From NCBI GenBank assembly GCA_029960085.1, contig JASCPG010000016.1, positions 1 to 48,929 on the forward strand: a DNA stretch of 48,929 nucleotides. Reading direction: 5' to 3'. This stretch comes from Microbacteriaceae bacterium PS02067 (GTDB lineage: Bacteria > Actinomycetota > Actinomycetes > Actinomycetales > Microbacteriaceae). Made by a program: the position numbers and the translations under genes. Positions 37,862 through 47,558 of this stretch are shown here, one piece after another (within the stretch, counting starts at the first letter, position 1; the number at the start of each line of letters is the position of its first letter). A model generated the notes under the pieces. The model was given only the letters and a program-made list of their open reading frames with translations, had not been told where the DNA came from and made no database searches.

Positions 37862-39277
37862 TCACCCATGACGTGACAGATACGACAGCAGCCGGTCGTG
37901 TGCGTCTGCCGAGGTCAGGCCGGTCGCGGCGATCTTGCCGTTGTCCAGCACGCTGTTGCGCGGCCGGGGCGAGATCGGGCCCGGGGCGGTCGAGTAGTAC
38001 GTTTCGGTGCTGACCCCGGTGACGCGCGCCGGATCGTGGCCGACAGCGGCGAACACGCGGCGCGCGACCTCGGCCCAGCTGGTCGGCTCGCCGCCACCTG
38101 TGAGGTTGTACACCCCGTACGCGGCGTGGGAGTCGAGGAGGTGACGGATGCCGCCGACGATGTCATCGGTGAAGGTCAGGCGGCCGATCTGATCGTCGAC
38201 CACCCGGGGGTCCACACCCCGCTCGGCGAGGGAAGCCATCGTGCGGACGAAGTTGTTGCCCTCTCCGATCACCCACGACGTGCGCACGATGTAGTGGCGC
38301 GGAGCGGTGGATGCCGCGAGGTCTCCCGCGGCCTTGCTCTGGCCGTAGACGCCCAGGGGGCAGAGGGGGTCGCTCTCCAGGTAGGCCCGGTCCTGCGAGC
38401 CGTCGAAGACGTAGTCGCTGGAGACGTGCACGAGAGTGAGGTCGTTCTCTGCGGCGACCCTCGCGAGAGACGTGACCCCGCGGGCGTTCGCGGCCCACGC
38501 CTCACGTCGTCCGTCGGCGGTCTCCGCCAGGTCGACCTTCGTGTAGGCGGCCGCATTGATGATCGCGCCGTAGTCGCGCCACCTGCGCGCGGTGGGCAGG
38601 TCGGGCGAGTCGACGTCGAGGTCGGACCGGTCGGCGAACTCCACGTGAGCGGCGTCCGCGTACTCGGCGCGGAGCGCGAGCCCGAGCTGGCCGCCGGCAC
38701 CGAGGACGAGGATCTTCTTCGGCGGGATCGGGACGACGTCGGCCAGTCGGGGGTGAGCGAGGTCTTTCGGGGAGATCTCGACGTCGGCTAGAGGGATCGG
38801 CCAGGCGATGGCGGATGTCTCGTCGGCCAGGTTGAGGAACGAGTAGGCCGCGTCGGGCGACCAGTGGTCGTTGACCAGGTACGTGTATGCCGTGTCGGGT
38901 TCGAGCGTCTGGTAGGAGTTGCCGACACCCCGCGGGACGAAGATCGCCTTCGAAGGGTCGAGTTCTGTCGTGAAGACCGCACCGAACGTGGGACCTTCGC
39001 GCAGGTCCACCCACGCGCCGAAGATCCGACCCGTCGCGACCGACACCCACTTGTCCCAGGGCTCGGCGTGGATGCCGCGGGTCGTGCCGACGGCGTCATT
39101 GAACGAGATGTTGTTCTGGACGGGGCCGAAGTCGGCCAGGCCGAGCGCCGTCATCTTCTCGCGCTGCCAGTTCTCCTTGAACCAGCCTCGCGCGTCGCCG
39201 TGCACCGGGAGGTCGAAGACGATGAGGCCCGGAATCGCCGTCTCGGTGACGCCGAGGCTCTTGCCGTACTCGGTCAC
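37862..39277 (-). CDS. rmlCD: Bifunctional dTDP-4-dehydrorhamnose 3,5-epimerase / dTDP-4-dehydrorhamnose reductase (RmlC-RmlD fusion)
   Basis: A 471-aa fusion that performs the last two steps to dTDP-L-rhamnose. The N-terminal cupin is RmlC (about 1-190: HGDARGWFKENWQREKM, QNNISFNDAVGTTRGIHAEPWDKWVSV, FVPRGVGNSYQTLEPDTAYTYLVNDHW). The C-terminal Rossmann domain is RmlD (about 195-471: KILVLGAGGQLGLALR, INAAAYTKVDLAE, VHVSSDYVFDG, the YGQSKAAGD catalytic YxxxK, and TSWVIGEGNNFVRTM). I chose the GTG at 39277, where family similarity begins (TEYGKSL); the GTG at 39286 in the GTGA overlap with the rmlB stop is the alternative. It sits between rmlB and the acyltransferase gene. Confidence 0.95.
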   Translation of the reverse strand: MTEYGKSLGVTETAIPGLIVFDLPVHGDARGWFKENWQREKMTALGLADFGPVQNNISFNDAVGTTRGIHAEPWDKWVSVATGRIFGAWVDLREGPTFGAVFTTELDPSKAIFVPRGVGNSYQTLEPDTAYTYLVNDHWSPDAAYSFLNLADETSAIAWPIPLADVEISPKDLAHPRLADVVPIPPKKILVLGAGGQLGLALRAEYADAAHVEFADRSDLDVDSPDLPTARRWRDYGAIINAAAYTKVDLAETADGRREAWAANARGVTSLARVAAENDLTLVHVSSDYVFDGSQDRAYLESDPLCPLGVYGQSKAAGDLAASTAPRHYIVRTSWVIGEGNNFVRTMASLAERGVDPRVVDDQIGRLTFTDDIVGGIRHLLDSHAAYGVYNLTGGGEPTSWAEVARRVFAAVGHDPARVTGVSTETYYSTAPGPISPRPRNSVLDNGKIAATGLTSADAHDRLLSYLSRHG

Positions 39278-39282
39278 GCCCG

Positions 39283-40284
<1,002 letters not shown>

Positions 40285-41154
40285 TCAGCGGCCGCCTTCC
40301 AGGGTGTCGAGCAGATAGGCGCCGTAGCCGGACTTCACGAGCTTCTCCGCGCGTTCGCGCAGCTGCGCGTCATCGAGAAAGCCCTGGCGCCACGCCACCT
40401 CTTCGGGCACGCCGATCGAGAGTCCGGTGCGGCGCTGGATGGTACGCACGTATTCCGCGGCATCCGTCATCTGATCGAAGGTGCCCGTGTCGAGCCACGC
40501 CGTCCCACGGGGGAGGACCTCGACCTGCAGCTTGCCGCGCTCCAGGTAGGCGCGGTTGACATCGGTGACCTCGTACTCGCCGCGGGGACTCGGTGTGAGA
40601 CCCCGCGCGATCTCCACGACCTCGTTGTCATAGAAGTACAGACCGGGAACCGCGTAACTGCTCTTGGGGTGCTCCGGCTTCTCCTCGATCGACACAGCGC
40701 GACCGAGCGGGTCGAACTCCACGACACCGTAAGCCGAGGGCTCCGCGACCCAGTAGGCGAAGACCGCGCCTCCGTCGACGTCGGCGTACCGCTTGAGCTG
40801 CGTGCCGAGCCCCGGGCCGTAGAGGAGGTTGTCGCCGAGGATGAGCGCGACCTTGTCGCCACCGATGAAGTCCGCGCCGATCGTGAACGCCTGGGCGAGG
40901 CCATCGGGCGACGGCTGCTGGGCGAACGACAGCCGGACGCCGAACTGCGAGCCGTCGCCGAGCAGCCGCTCGAAGAAGGGCGCGTCGTGCGGCGTCGTGA
41001 TGACCAGGATGTCGTCGATACCGGCCAGCATCAGCGTCGAGAGCGGGTAGTACACCATCGGCTTGTCGTAGACGGGGATGAGCTGCTTGGAGACGCCGAG
41101 GGTGATCGGATGCAGTCGGGTACCCGAACCGCCGGCAAGAATGATTCCCTTCAC
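40285..41154 (-). CDS. rmlA: Glucose-1-phosphate thymidylyltransferase
   Basis: A 289-aa nucleotidyltransferase making dTDP-glucose from glucose-1-phosphate and dTTP. Motifs: [15 protein letters not shown] (start, nucleotide binding), [36 protein letters not shown] (metal site), and [10 protein letters not shown]. The start is the GTG at 41154, because the enzyme's conserved sequence begins at once there and the length is typical; the upstream frame is non-conserved. CACGAT ends 6 nt before this GTG and may be a -10 box. It is the first gene of the rmlABCD-acyltransferase unit and divergent from the 41246 glycosyltransferase. Confidence 0.96.
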   Translation of the reverse strand: MKGIILAGGSGTRLHPITLGVSKQLIPVYDKPMVYYPLSTLMLAGIDDILVITTPHDAPFFERLLGDGSQFGVRLSFAQQPSPDGLAQAFTIGADFIGGDKVALILGDNLLYGPGLGTQLKRYADVDGGAVFAYWVAEPSAYGVVEFDPLGRAVSIEEKPEHPKSSYAVPGLYFYDNEVVEIARGLTPSPRGEYEVTDVNRAYLERGKLQVEVLPRGTAWLDTGTFDQMTDAAEYVRTIQRRTGLSIGVPEEVAWRQGFLDDAQLRERAEKLVKSGYGAYLLDTLEGGR

Positions 41155-41231
41155 TCGTCTATCGTGACACAGCAAGGAGAAGGAATCTTGGGGCCTTTCG
41201 CGCCCGACGAAGGGGGTCGGGCACCCGTTGG

Positions 41232-41237
41232 TAGGAT
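41232..41237 (+). promoter_or_regulatory. -10 box (TAGGAT) for the 41246 GT2 operon
   Basis: TAGGAT is 8 nt before the ATG at 41246. GAGG lies between them, only 4 nt from the ATG. It is in the 91-nt gap divergent from rmlA. Confidence 0.45.
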
Positions 41238-41245
41238 CGAGGATC

Positions 41246-41977
41246 ATGGACGACTTGCCTGAGCGCACCCTCGTCATTGTGCCCGCGTGGAACGAGGCGA
41301 GAAACGTCGGCAATACGGTCCGCGAGATCCTCGATCAGTTCGATGATTGCGATGTCGTGGTCGTGGATGACGGTTCGAGCGACGGAACGGCGGAGGTTGC
41401 GCGGGAGGCAGGCGCCCGCGTTCTCATCCTTCCGTTCAACATGGGTGTGGGCGGAGCGATGCGTACCGGATTCACCTATGCTCAACGCCACGGCTACGCC
41501 CAGGCGATCCAGGTCGATGCCGACGGGCAACACAATCCACGCGACATCCCGAGGATCCTCGAGGGCCTCCAGCGCGCCGACATCTCGATCGGGGCGAGGT
41601 TCGCCGACGTGGGCGACTACGTCGCCCGTGGTCCGCGGCGGTGGGCGATGGTGTTTCTCGCGGCCGTTCTCACACGGGTCGCGAAGACACGACTAACAGA
41701 CGTGACGAGCGGGTTTCGAGCAGCCAACGAGCGCGCGATCGACCAATACGTGCGCTATTACCCCGCCGAGTACCTGGGTGACACGATCGACTCGCTCGTG
41801 AGCGCGATTCACTCCGGCCTCACCGTCACGCAGGTGCCGGTGGCGATGCGCGAGCGCATGCACGGGCAGCCGAGTCAGAACCCTCTCGCGTCCACGCTCT
41901 ATCTGTTGCGCAGCGTGTTCGCGTTGTCGTTATCGCTGATGCGTGGCGCTCGCCGCCCCGGAGAGGCAACCGCATGA
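41246..41977 (+). CDS. GT2-family glycosyltransferase, dolichyl-phosphate-mannose-synthase-like
   Basis: A 243-aa GT-A enzyme of the polyprenyl-phosphate glycosyltransferase type: [72 protein letters not shown] and the ADISIGARF loop. It lacks C-terminal transmembrane segments. The next gene encodes a small membrane protein of the DUF2304 type, the usual companion of such enzymes, so the two may form a membrane-bound pair that charges a lipid carrier with a sugar. The ATG at 41246 is 8 nt after a TAGGAT box. It overlaps the next gene by ATGA. Confidence 0.9.
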   Translation: MDDLPERTLVIVPAWNEARNVGNTVREILDQFDDCDVVVVDDGSSDGTAEVAREAGARVLILPFNMGVGGAMRTGFTYAQRHGYAQAIQVDADGQHNPRDIPRILEGLQRADISIGARFADVGDYVARGPRRWAMVFLAAVLTRVAKTRLTDVTSGFRAANERAIDQYVRYYPAEYLGDTIDSLVSAIHSGLTVTQVPVAMRERMHGQPSQNPLASTLYLLRSVFALSLSLMRGARRPGEATA

Positions 41978-42366
41978 TCGTCTTCGCCGGAATCGGCTTC
42001 GCCGTCCTGGTACTGGTCATCATCTTGGCGATGCTCCTCCGCAGGCAGTTGCGCGAGAAGTACGCCACTCTCTGGCTCATCATCGGCGTCGCGCTTCTCA
42101 TCCTTGCGCTCTTCCCCGGCTTGCTGGTCGGCATGGCGCGGCTGCTCGGCGTCGAGATCCCGTCGAATCTCTTCTTCGCACTCGCGATCGTCCTGCTCGT
42201 GGGCGTTGCGCTGCACCTCTCCTGGGAGCTATCGCGTGCTGAGGACGAGGTACGACGACTGGCCGAGGACGTCGCAATCATTCGTGCGGACGTGGAAGAG
42301 ATTTCCGCGGCCGTCAGCCGGCGGCCAGACCCGCCGCATGGTATCGACGGCGATGACGAGGCCTGA
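41974..42366 (+). CDS. DUF2304-family small membrane protein
   Basis: A 130-aa protein with three membrane segments (about 2-22, 31-53, 65-84) and a charged coiled-coil tail (AEDEVRRLAEDVAIIRADVEEISAAVSRR). The segment REKYATLWLIIGVALLILALFP is the DUF2304 hallmark. Its ATG is in the ATGA overlap with the GT2 gene. DUF2304 proteins regularly neighbour polyprenyl-phosphate glycosyltransferases and are thought to anchor or assist them; the precise role is not established. Confidence 0.9.
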   Translation: MIVFAGIGFAVLVLVIILAMLLRRQLREKYATLWLIIGVALLILALFPGLLVGMARLLGVEIPSNLFFALAIVLLVGVALHLSWELSRAEDEVRRLAEDVAIIRADVEEISAAVSRRPDPPHGIDGDDEA

Positions 42367-43603
42367 ATCGTCTGGAAGAGGGCTGCGCAGCATTCTGATC
42401 GCGACCGCAATCGCGGGCGTATTCGGATACGCCATTCAGATCCTCGCGCCGCGTCTGCTCTCCGACCAGGCAGCGTACGTCGCGTTCTCCGTGTTCTGGT
42501 CGACGATGTATCTCGGCGTATCTGCGATGTCGGGAGTGCAGCAGGAGGTGGCACGGGCGACACATCCGGCCGACTCCGCTCCGCCCAACTCCGTTCTGCG
42601 CACGTTCACCGTGCTGGCGGCGGCTGTGGTCATCGTGTGCGCTGGCCTCATCGCGATCGTCTTCGGTCAGTCCGTCGCCACTGCAGGCTGGCCCGCAGTG
42701 GCAGCCGTCCTGTCCGTCGGCCTGGTGGGCTACCTCGCCAACGCCGTGCTCTCGGGTGTGCTCTACGGACTCCATGAATGGACGCCGATCGCCGCGCTGA
42801 TAGTTTTCGATGTCGTGATACGGGCCGCGCTGACGATCACGGGTTTCGCACTCGGTGCACCGACGATTCTGCTGGCCCTGATGGTCGCGCTGCCTTTTGG
42901 TGCCTCTTTCGCGATCGTGTGGTTGTGGGTCCGGCGCCGTGTCATCGGCCAGTACAAGCTTGATGTATCGCTCGCAGGTCTCACTGCCCACGTGACGGGA
43001 ACGGTCGGCGCGTCCGCCGCGTCCGGTGTGATGATCACCGGTCTGCCGATGCTGATCGGCATCGTCGGGGCGAGCGCACCTCCGGCGACGACTGGCGCAC
43101 TCATCCTTGCCATCACCCTCACGCGAGCGCCCATCGTCATCCCGGTCATCGCATTGCAGAGCTTTCTCATATCGGCGGTGTTCCGAGGCGGGCGTATCCT
43201 TCCGTCTCGGCTGCTTCGCCTGCTCGCGGCGGCCCTGCTGCTGGTAGGCGTGCTCGCAGCGCTCGGATGGGTCGTGGGCCCGCCGCTGATCGCAGTGGTG
43301 TCTTCGGGACGGTTCGCTGTGCACGGCTGGATGGCGGCGACGATCGTGGCGAGCGCCGGCCTCGTCGCGGCGATGTGCGTCACCGGACCGGCGCTGATCG
43401 CAGCACGGCGCCACCTGGCGAATGTCGTCGGCTGGTCGGTGGCGGCGGCGTTGACTCTCGGGTTGCTCCTCCTCCCTGGTGGCGTCGAGATACGCGTTGC
43501 TGCCGCGCTGATCGTCGCACCAGCCGCGGGGCTTGTTTTGCATGCGATCGCGCTCGTACGGGGTCCCCGCACCGATGCGCGCGGCTCGGTCGCCGCTCGC
43601 TAG
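42353..43603 (+). CDS. Polytopic membrane protein, Wzx-like polysaccharide flippase candidate
   Basis: A 416-aa integral membrane protein with about 11-12 hydrophobic segments and almost no soluble part. The pattern IAGVFGYAIQILAPRLLSDQAAYVAFSVFWSTMYLG resembles the first helices of the oligosaccharide flippase (MATE/MVF-type) superfamily, and paired helices with RR-rich loops recur. It overlaps the DUF2304 gene by 14 nt; I chose the ATG at 42353, and the ATG at 42338 is also in frame. Neither has a good Shine-Dalgarno, so coupling is likely. A flippase next to an ABC exporter would give the cluster two export routes, but function here is inferred from topology. Confidence 0.7.
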   Translation: MTRPESSGRGLRSILIATAIAGVFGYAIQILAPRLLSDQAAYVAFSVFWSTMYLGVSAMSGVQQEVARATHPADSAPPNSVLRTFTVLAAAVVIVCAGLIAIVFGQSVATAGWPAVAAVLSVGLVGYLANAVLSGVLYGLHEWTPIAALIVFDVVIRAALTITGFALGAPTILLALMVALPFGASFAIVWLWVRRRVIGQYKLDVSLAGLTAHVTGTVGASAASGVMITGLPMLIGIVGASAPPATTGALILAITLTRAPIVIPVIALQSFLISAVFRGGRILPSRLLRLLAAALLLVGVLAALGWVVGPPLIAVVSSGRFAVHGWMAATIVASAGLVAAMCVTGPALIAARRHLANVVGWSVAAALTLGLLLLPGGVEIRVAAALIVAPAAGLVLHAIALVRGPRTDARGSVAAR

Positions 43604-43626
43604 AAGCCCACCCCGGTGGCGCCAAC

Positions 43627-43632
43627 TATCAT
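43627..43632 (+). promoter_or_regulatory. -10 box (TATCAT) before the Fcl gene
   Basis: TATCAT about 33 nt upstream of the ATG at 43666, with AGGAGA 10 nt before the ATG as ribosome-binding site. It could start the GDP-sugar unit. Confidence 0.4.
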
Positions 43633-43665
43633 TGGAACCGAGACGAGCCAGGAGAACGCATCACC

Positions 43666-44640
43666 ATGTCATTCGATTCGACCTATCATCCGCAGCCCAT
43701 CGACCGGGATTCTGTGGTCTATATCGCGGGACACCGGGGACTTGTCGGATCCGCCATCTGGCGCGCGATGGAGAACGCGGGCTTCACCAACCTCGTCGGG
43801 CGCTCTTCGAGCGAGCTCGATCTGCGCGATCGCGCTGCGGTGTTCGAGTTCTTCCGTGAGACCAAGCCCGATCACGTGGTGCTCGCTGCCGCGAAAGTCG
43901 GTGGCATCCTCGCCAACAGCACATATCCTGTCGACTTCCTCTCCGACAACCTGCAGGTACAGGTCAATGTCATGGATGCCGCGTTGGAGCAGAAGGTCGA
44001 CAGGCTGCTGTTCCTCGGTTCGAGTTGCATCTACCCCCGTGACGCGGAGCAGCCGATCCGTGAGGACAGCTTGCTCACCGGTCATCTCGAGCCGACCAAC
44101 GACGCCTATGCGATCGCGAAGATCGCAGGCATTCTGCAGGTGCAGAGCGTCAGGCGGCAGTATGGCCTGCCGTGGATCTCTGCCATGCCGACCAACCTCT
44201 ACGGCCCAGGTGACAACTTCTCCCCGACGGGTTCGCATGTGCTCCCGGCGCTCATCCGTCGATATGACGAGGCCGTCGCCGCCGGCGTGGAGACGGTGAC
44301 CAACTGGGGCACCGGCTCCCCGCGCCGCGAGTTTCTGCACGTCGATGACATGGCGTCTGCCTGCCTCCATCTGCTCGATACGTTCGACGGCCCCGAGCAG
44401 GTGAACGTGGGTGCGGGAGAGGACAGCACCGTACGCGAGATCGCCGAAATGGTGGCGCGCGCGGTCGGCTTCGAAGGCACCACCGAATGGGACACTTCGA
44501 AGCCCGACGGTACGCCGCAGAAGCTCCTCGACATCTCCAAACTCACCGCCGCGGGCTGGACGGCGTCGGTCGGGCTGCAGCAAGGGATCGAGTCGACGAT
44601 CGAGTGGTACCGGACTCATCGCCACTCCCTGCGCGGCTGA
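43666..44640 (+). CDS. fcl: GDP-L-fucose synthase (GDP-4-keto-6-deoxymannose 3,5-epimerase/4-reductase)
   Basis: A 324-aa SDR enzyme that turns the Gmd product into GDP-L-fucose with NADPH. The nucleotide motif is AGHRGLVGSAIW (21-32). All catalytic residues known from E. coli GMER have counterparts: S119 and C121 in GSSCIYP, Y148 and K152 in YAIAK, and H191 in GSHVLPAL. PTNLYGPGDNF and REFLHVDDMA are also typical. The ATG at 43666 has AGGAGA upstream. A second, divergent paralogue lies at 46618, and gmd lies between them, so this copy is the probable fucose branch. Confidence 0.93.
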   Translation: MSFDSTYHPQPIDRDSVVYIAGHRGLVGSAIWRAMENAGFTNLVGRSSSELDLRDRAAVFEFFRETKPDHVVLAAAKVGGILANSTYPVDFLSDNLQVQVNVMDAALEQKVDRLLFLGSSCIYPRDAEQPIREDSLLTGHLEPTNDAYAIAKIAGILQVQSVRRQYGLPWISAMPTNLYGPGDNFSPTGSHVLPALIRRYDEAVAAGVETVTNWGTGSPRREFLHVDDMASACLHLLDTFDGPEQVNVGAGEDSTVREIAEMVARAVGFEGTTEWDTSKPDGTPQKLLDISKLTAAGWTASVGLQQGIESTIEWYRTHRHSLRG

Positions 44641-44686
44641 GCGAATCCTGTCGACCTGACCACCACCCATCTCGCGAGGCACTTCT

Positions 44687-45481
44687 GTGACGCATGTATC
44701 TCCCGGCATCCTGGTCGTACTCCCGACCCTCGGCGACCGGATCGACTATCTCCGTCAGACGCTCGACTCCGTCGACGCGCAGCGAGAGCAGGTCGACCTG
44801 ACTCTCGTCGTGGTCTCACCGCCTGCTGCGACGGAAGCACGTGAGCTCGCCCAGCGCTACGGAGCCATCCTCGTCGACGACCCCAAACACGGGATCAGTG
44901 CAGCGATCAACCGCGGCCTCACCGCGCGCAACGGCGAACGCTACTACGCATGGGTCGGTGACGACGACCTCTTTCGACCTGGCGGGATGTTGACGTTGCA
45001 GGAGATGCTGGAGGCCGATCCGATGGCGGTCGTGGCCTATGGCGGCTGCGACTACATCGATCCTCACGGCGAGACTGCCTGGGTGAGCGCGGCCGGGCGG
45101 TTGGCTACCTTCCTGTTGCCGTGGGGGCCCGACCTCATTCCGAACCCCGCCGCCCTCATTCGATTCGATGATCTCGAGGCGATCGGCGGTTTCGATGAGG
45201 ATCTGCGTTACGCGATGGACCTGGATGCCTTCCTGCGGCTGCGACGGCGCGGGCGACTTATCGCAACGCGCCGTTCGGTGGCCGCGTTCCGATGGCATCC
45301 GGATTCGCTCACCGTCGCTAATCGCCGGGAGTCCAGCCGCGAGTCCGAGGCAGTAAAGCGTCGGCATCTGCCCCGCCTGCTCCGGCCCGTGTCGTTCCTG
45401 TGGGATGTGCCGGTGCGTTGGGCATCACGTTACGCCGCGTCGCGTGTGACCGCTCGAGCCCGCGCGCTCGAGGCCACCTGA
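44687..45481 (+). CDS. GT2-family glycosyltransferase
   Basis: A 264-aa GT-A enzyme: GILVVLPTLGDRIDYLRQTLDSVDAQ, LVVVSPPAATEARELA, DDPKHGISAAINRGL, the metal-binding WVGDDDLFRPGG, and YGGCDYID. The late motif FDEDLRYAMDLDAFLRLRRRG is the acceptor-side acidic helix. The C-terminal tail is basic. The start is the GTG at 44687, 46 nt after the fcl stop. Being inside the GDP-sugar genes, it may use GDP-fucose or the dideoxyhexose, but this is inference from position. Confidence 0.88.
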   Translation: MTHVSPGILVVLPTLGDRIDYLRQTLDSVDAQREQVDLTLVVVSPPAATEARELAQRYGAILVDDPKHGISAAINRGLTARNGERYYAWVGDDDLFRPGGMLTLQEMLEADPMAVVAYGGCDYIDPHGETAWVSAAGRLATFLLPWGPDLIPNPAALIRFDDLEAIGGFDEDLRYAMDLDAFLRLRRRGRLIATRRSVAAFRWHPDSLTVANRRESSRESEAVKRRHLPRLLRPVSFLWDVPVRWASRYAASRVTARARALEAT

Positions 45482-45507
45482 AAACCAGGGTCGAGCGGCC
45501 CATGCGG

Positions 45508-45513
45508 TAGTCT
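45508..45513 (+). promoter_or_regulatory. -10 box (TAGTCT) before gmd
   Basis: TAGTCT, 76 nt upstream of the gmd ATG at 45590. It may give gmd and the two genes behind it their own transcript. No clear -35. Confidence 0.35.
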
Positions 45514-45589
45514 TGAAAAGTCTGGGCTGGCGCTCGCCGGCAGACAGGGCCGACCAGTCGTGCCACTCGAGATCCTCGGAGTCTTCATC

Positions 45590-46618
45590 ATGAACAACAC
45601 AGAAGCAAAGCGCGCGCTCGTCACGGGCATCACCGGGCAGGACGGTAGCTATCTCGCCGAACTGCTGCTGTCCAAGGGCTACGAGGTGCATGGCCTCATC
45701 CGTCGGTCCTCGACGTTCAACACCGACCGCATCGACCACATCTATGTCGATCCACACACTCCGGACGCACGGCTCAAGCTTCACTTCGGAGACCTTACAG
45801 ACGGCTCGCGACTCGTCACGCTGATCGACCAGATCCGCCCTCACGAGGTGTACAACCTTGCTGCTCAGTCGCACGTGCGTGTGAGCTTCGACGAACCCGA
45901 ATACACGGGAGATGCCACCGGGCTCGGGACGATTCGCTTGCTCGAGGCGATCCGGGCGACGGGTTCCGAGGCGCGGTTCTATCAGGCGAGCAGCTCCGAG
46001 ATGTTCGGCGCCACGCCCCCGCCGCAGAGTGAGGAGACTCCCTTCTACCCGAGGTCGCCGTATGGTGTCGCAAAGGTGTACTCGTACTGGATCACCAAGA
46101 ACTATCGCGAGGCCTACGGCATCTTCGCTTCGAACGGGATCCTCTTCAATCATGAGTCGCCGCGGCGAGGCGACACCTTCGTCACGCGCAAGATCACTCG
46201 GGCGGTCGCTCGCATCGCCGCGGGGGCCCAGGACGTCCTCTACATGGGGAACCTCGATGCCGTGCGCGACTGGGGCTATGCACCGGAGTACGTCGAGGCG
46301 ATGTGGCGCATGCTGCAGCATGACACCCCCGAGGATTTCGTCGTCGCGACGAACACCGCCTACACGGTGCGCGACTTCCTCCAGTTCTCGTTCAGCCATG
46401 TCGGCCTCGACTGGGAGAAGTACGTGCGCTTCGACGAGCGCTACCTTCGCCCGACGGAGGTCGATGCGCTCGTCGGCGACTACGGCAAGGCCGAGCGACT
46501 TCTCGGCTGGACGCCGAAGGTGTTGACCCCGCGCCTCGCGCAGATCATGGTCGAGGCGGATCAGAAGGCATTCGAGCTCGAGGGCTCGCGGTACGTGGAC
46601 GCCGTGCAGGAAGCGTGA
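45590..46618 (+). CDS. gmd: GDP-mannose 4,6-dehydratase
   Basis: A 342-aa SDR that converts GDP-mannose to GDP-4-keto-6-deoxy-D-mannose, the shared precursor of fucose, rhamnose, perosamine and colitose. The motif [15 protein letters not shown] (13-27) is diagnostic. Other landmarks: [15 protein letters not shown], the dehydratase site QASSSEMFG (132-140), YGVAK (Y158, K162), and [16 protein letters not shown] (about 187-202). The ATG at 45590 has CGGAG 9 nt upstream and is preferred over the ATG at 45560, which lacks family similarity. The stop overlaps the next start (TGATG), coupling it to the Fcl-like and ColD genes. Confidence 0.97.
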   Translation: MNNTEAKRALVTGITGQDGSYLAELLLSKGYEVHGLIRRSSTFNTDRIDHIYVDPHTPDARLKLHFGDLTDGSRLVTLIDQIRPHEVYNLAAQSHVRVSFDEPEYTGDATGLGTIRLLEAIRATGSEARFYQASSSEMFGATPPPQSEETPFYPRSPYGVAKVYSYWITKNYREAYGIFASNGILFNHESPRRGDTFVTRKITRAVARIAAGAQDVLYMGNLDAVRDWGYAPEYVEAMWRMLQHDTPEDFVVATNTAYTVRDFLQFSFSHVGLDWEKYVRFDERYLRPTEVDALVGDYGKAERLLGWTPKVLTPRLAQIMVEADQKAFELEGSRYVDAVQEA

Positions 46619-47547
46619 TGCGCGTTCTCCTGACCGGTGGTCGGGGGATGTTGGGGTCCAGCTTCCTCGCGCGACTGCGACGTTCCGGGGAGCAGTTCGA
46701 CGTCATCGCGCCGACGCGTGCCGAACTCGACCTCCGAGATCGAGAGTCAGTCGCGGAGTACTTCGCAGAAGCGAAGCCTGATGCCGTCATTCATGCGGCA
46801 GCCAAGGTTGCCGGCATCGCCGCGAAGCTCGCCTCGCCCCTGGATTTCCTCCTCGACAACGTTCTGATGGATTCCAGTGTCATCGATGGCGCGATCCGCG
46901 CGGGCGTTCCGCGGCTCCTCTATGTGGGTACCGCTGCGGCGTATCCGGCAGCCTATGTGCGGCCCTACATCGAAGCGGATCTGCTCACCGGCGCGCTTGA
47001 GTCGGCGAACGAGGGGTATGCGCTGTCGAAGATCGCTGCGGTGAAGCTGTGCGAGTATGCATCCTCACAGCACTCGCTCGTCTACCGGGCAGTGCTTCCG
47101 TCAAACCTCTACGGCCCGTACGATCACTTCGGTTCGCCCGATGCGCATCTGATCGCAGCGACACTCACAAAGGTCCACCGCGCCCATCAGGCCCAGGCGT
47201 CATCCGTCGAAGTGTGGGGAGATGGCACTGCGCGCCGGGAGTTCACCTATTCGGAGGACCTGGCGGACTGGCTCGTCTCCCAACTCGATAGCCTGGAGCA
47301 GTGGCCGTCGTGGCTGAACGTCGGAGACGGCGACGATCACAGTGTGGCGGAGTATTACGAGATCGCACGTGACGTGGTCGGCTACCAGGGCGAATTGCGT
47401 TTCGACACCACCAAGCCGTCCGGCGTGCCCCGACGGCTGATCGACTCCAGTCGCGCCGCCGCGCTGGGGTGGCGCCCACAGACCTCTTTGCGCGAGGGGA
47501 TGGCCTCGGCCTACGCTGCACTGCTCGCGCTCGAAACCGAATCATGA
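46618..47547 (+). CDS. Divergent Fcl-like SDR epimerase/reductase, candidate GDP-colitose synthase (ColC-like)
   Basis: A 309-aa SDR of the GDP-fucose-synthase family with NADPH motif LLTGGRGMLGSSF (4-16) and catalytic Y134 and K138 (YALSK). The GSSC motif of Fcl is GTAAAYP here, so the reductive Ser is Thr (T105), and the epimerase cysteine is Ala (A107). The histidine partner is kept (H177 in DAHLI). It lies between gmd and a colD-type gene with overlapping stops and starts on both sides. It therefore probably reduces GDP-4-keto-3,6-dideoxymannose, with or without C5 epimerisation. The start is ATG 46618, 5 nt after AGGAA; the GTG at 46615 is also possible. A second GDP-fucose synthase or a GDP-6-deoxyhexose reductase is the alternative. 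Confidence 0.82.
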   Translation: MRVLLTGGRGMLGSSFLARLRRSGEQFDVIAPTRAELDLRDRESVAEYFAEAKPDAVIHAAAKVAGIAAKLASPLDFLLDNVLMDSSVIDGAIRAGVPRLLYVGTAAAYPAAYVRPYIEADLLTGALESANEGYALSKIAAVKLCEYASSQHSLVYRAVLPSNLYGPYDHFGSPDAHLIAATLTKVHRAHQAQASSVEVWGDGTARREFTYSEDLADWLVSQLDSLEQWPSWLNVGDGDDHSVAEYYEIARDVVGYQGELRFDTTKPSGVPRRLIDSSRAAALGWRPQTSLREGMASAYAALLALETES

Positions 47548-47558
47548 GAGAAGATACG

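Noticed and set aside
46618..47547. Second functional GDP-fucose synthase duplicated from the 43666 gene
   Set aside because: The two are too different in sequence to be a recent duplication, and the GSSC motif is altered; a separate role next to colD is more likely.
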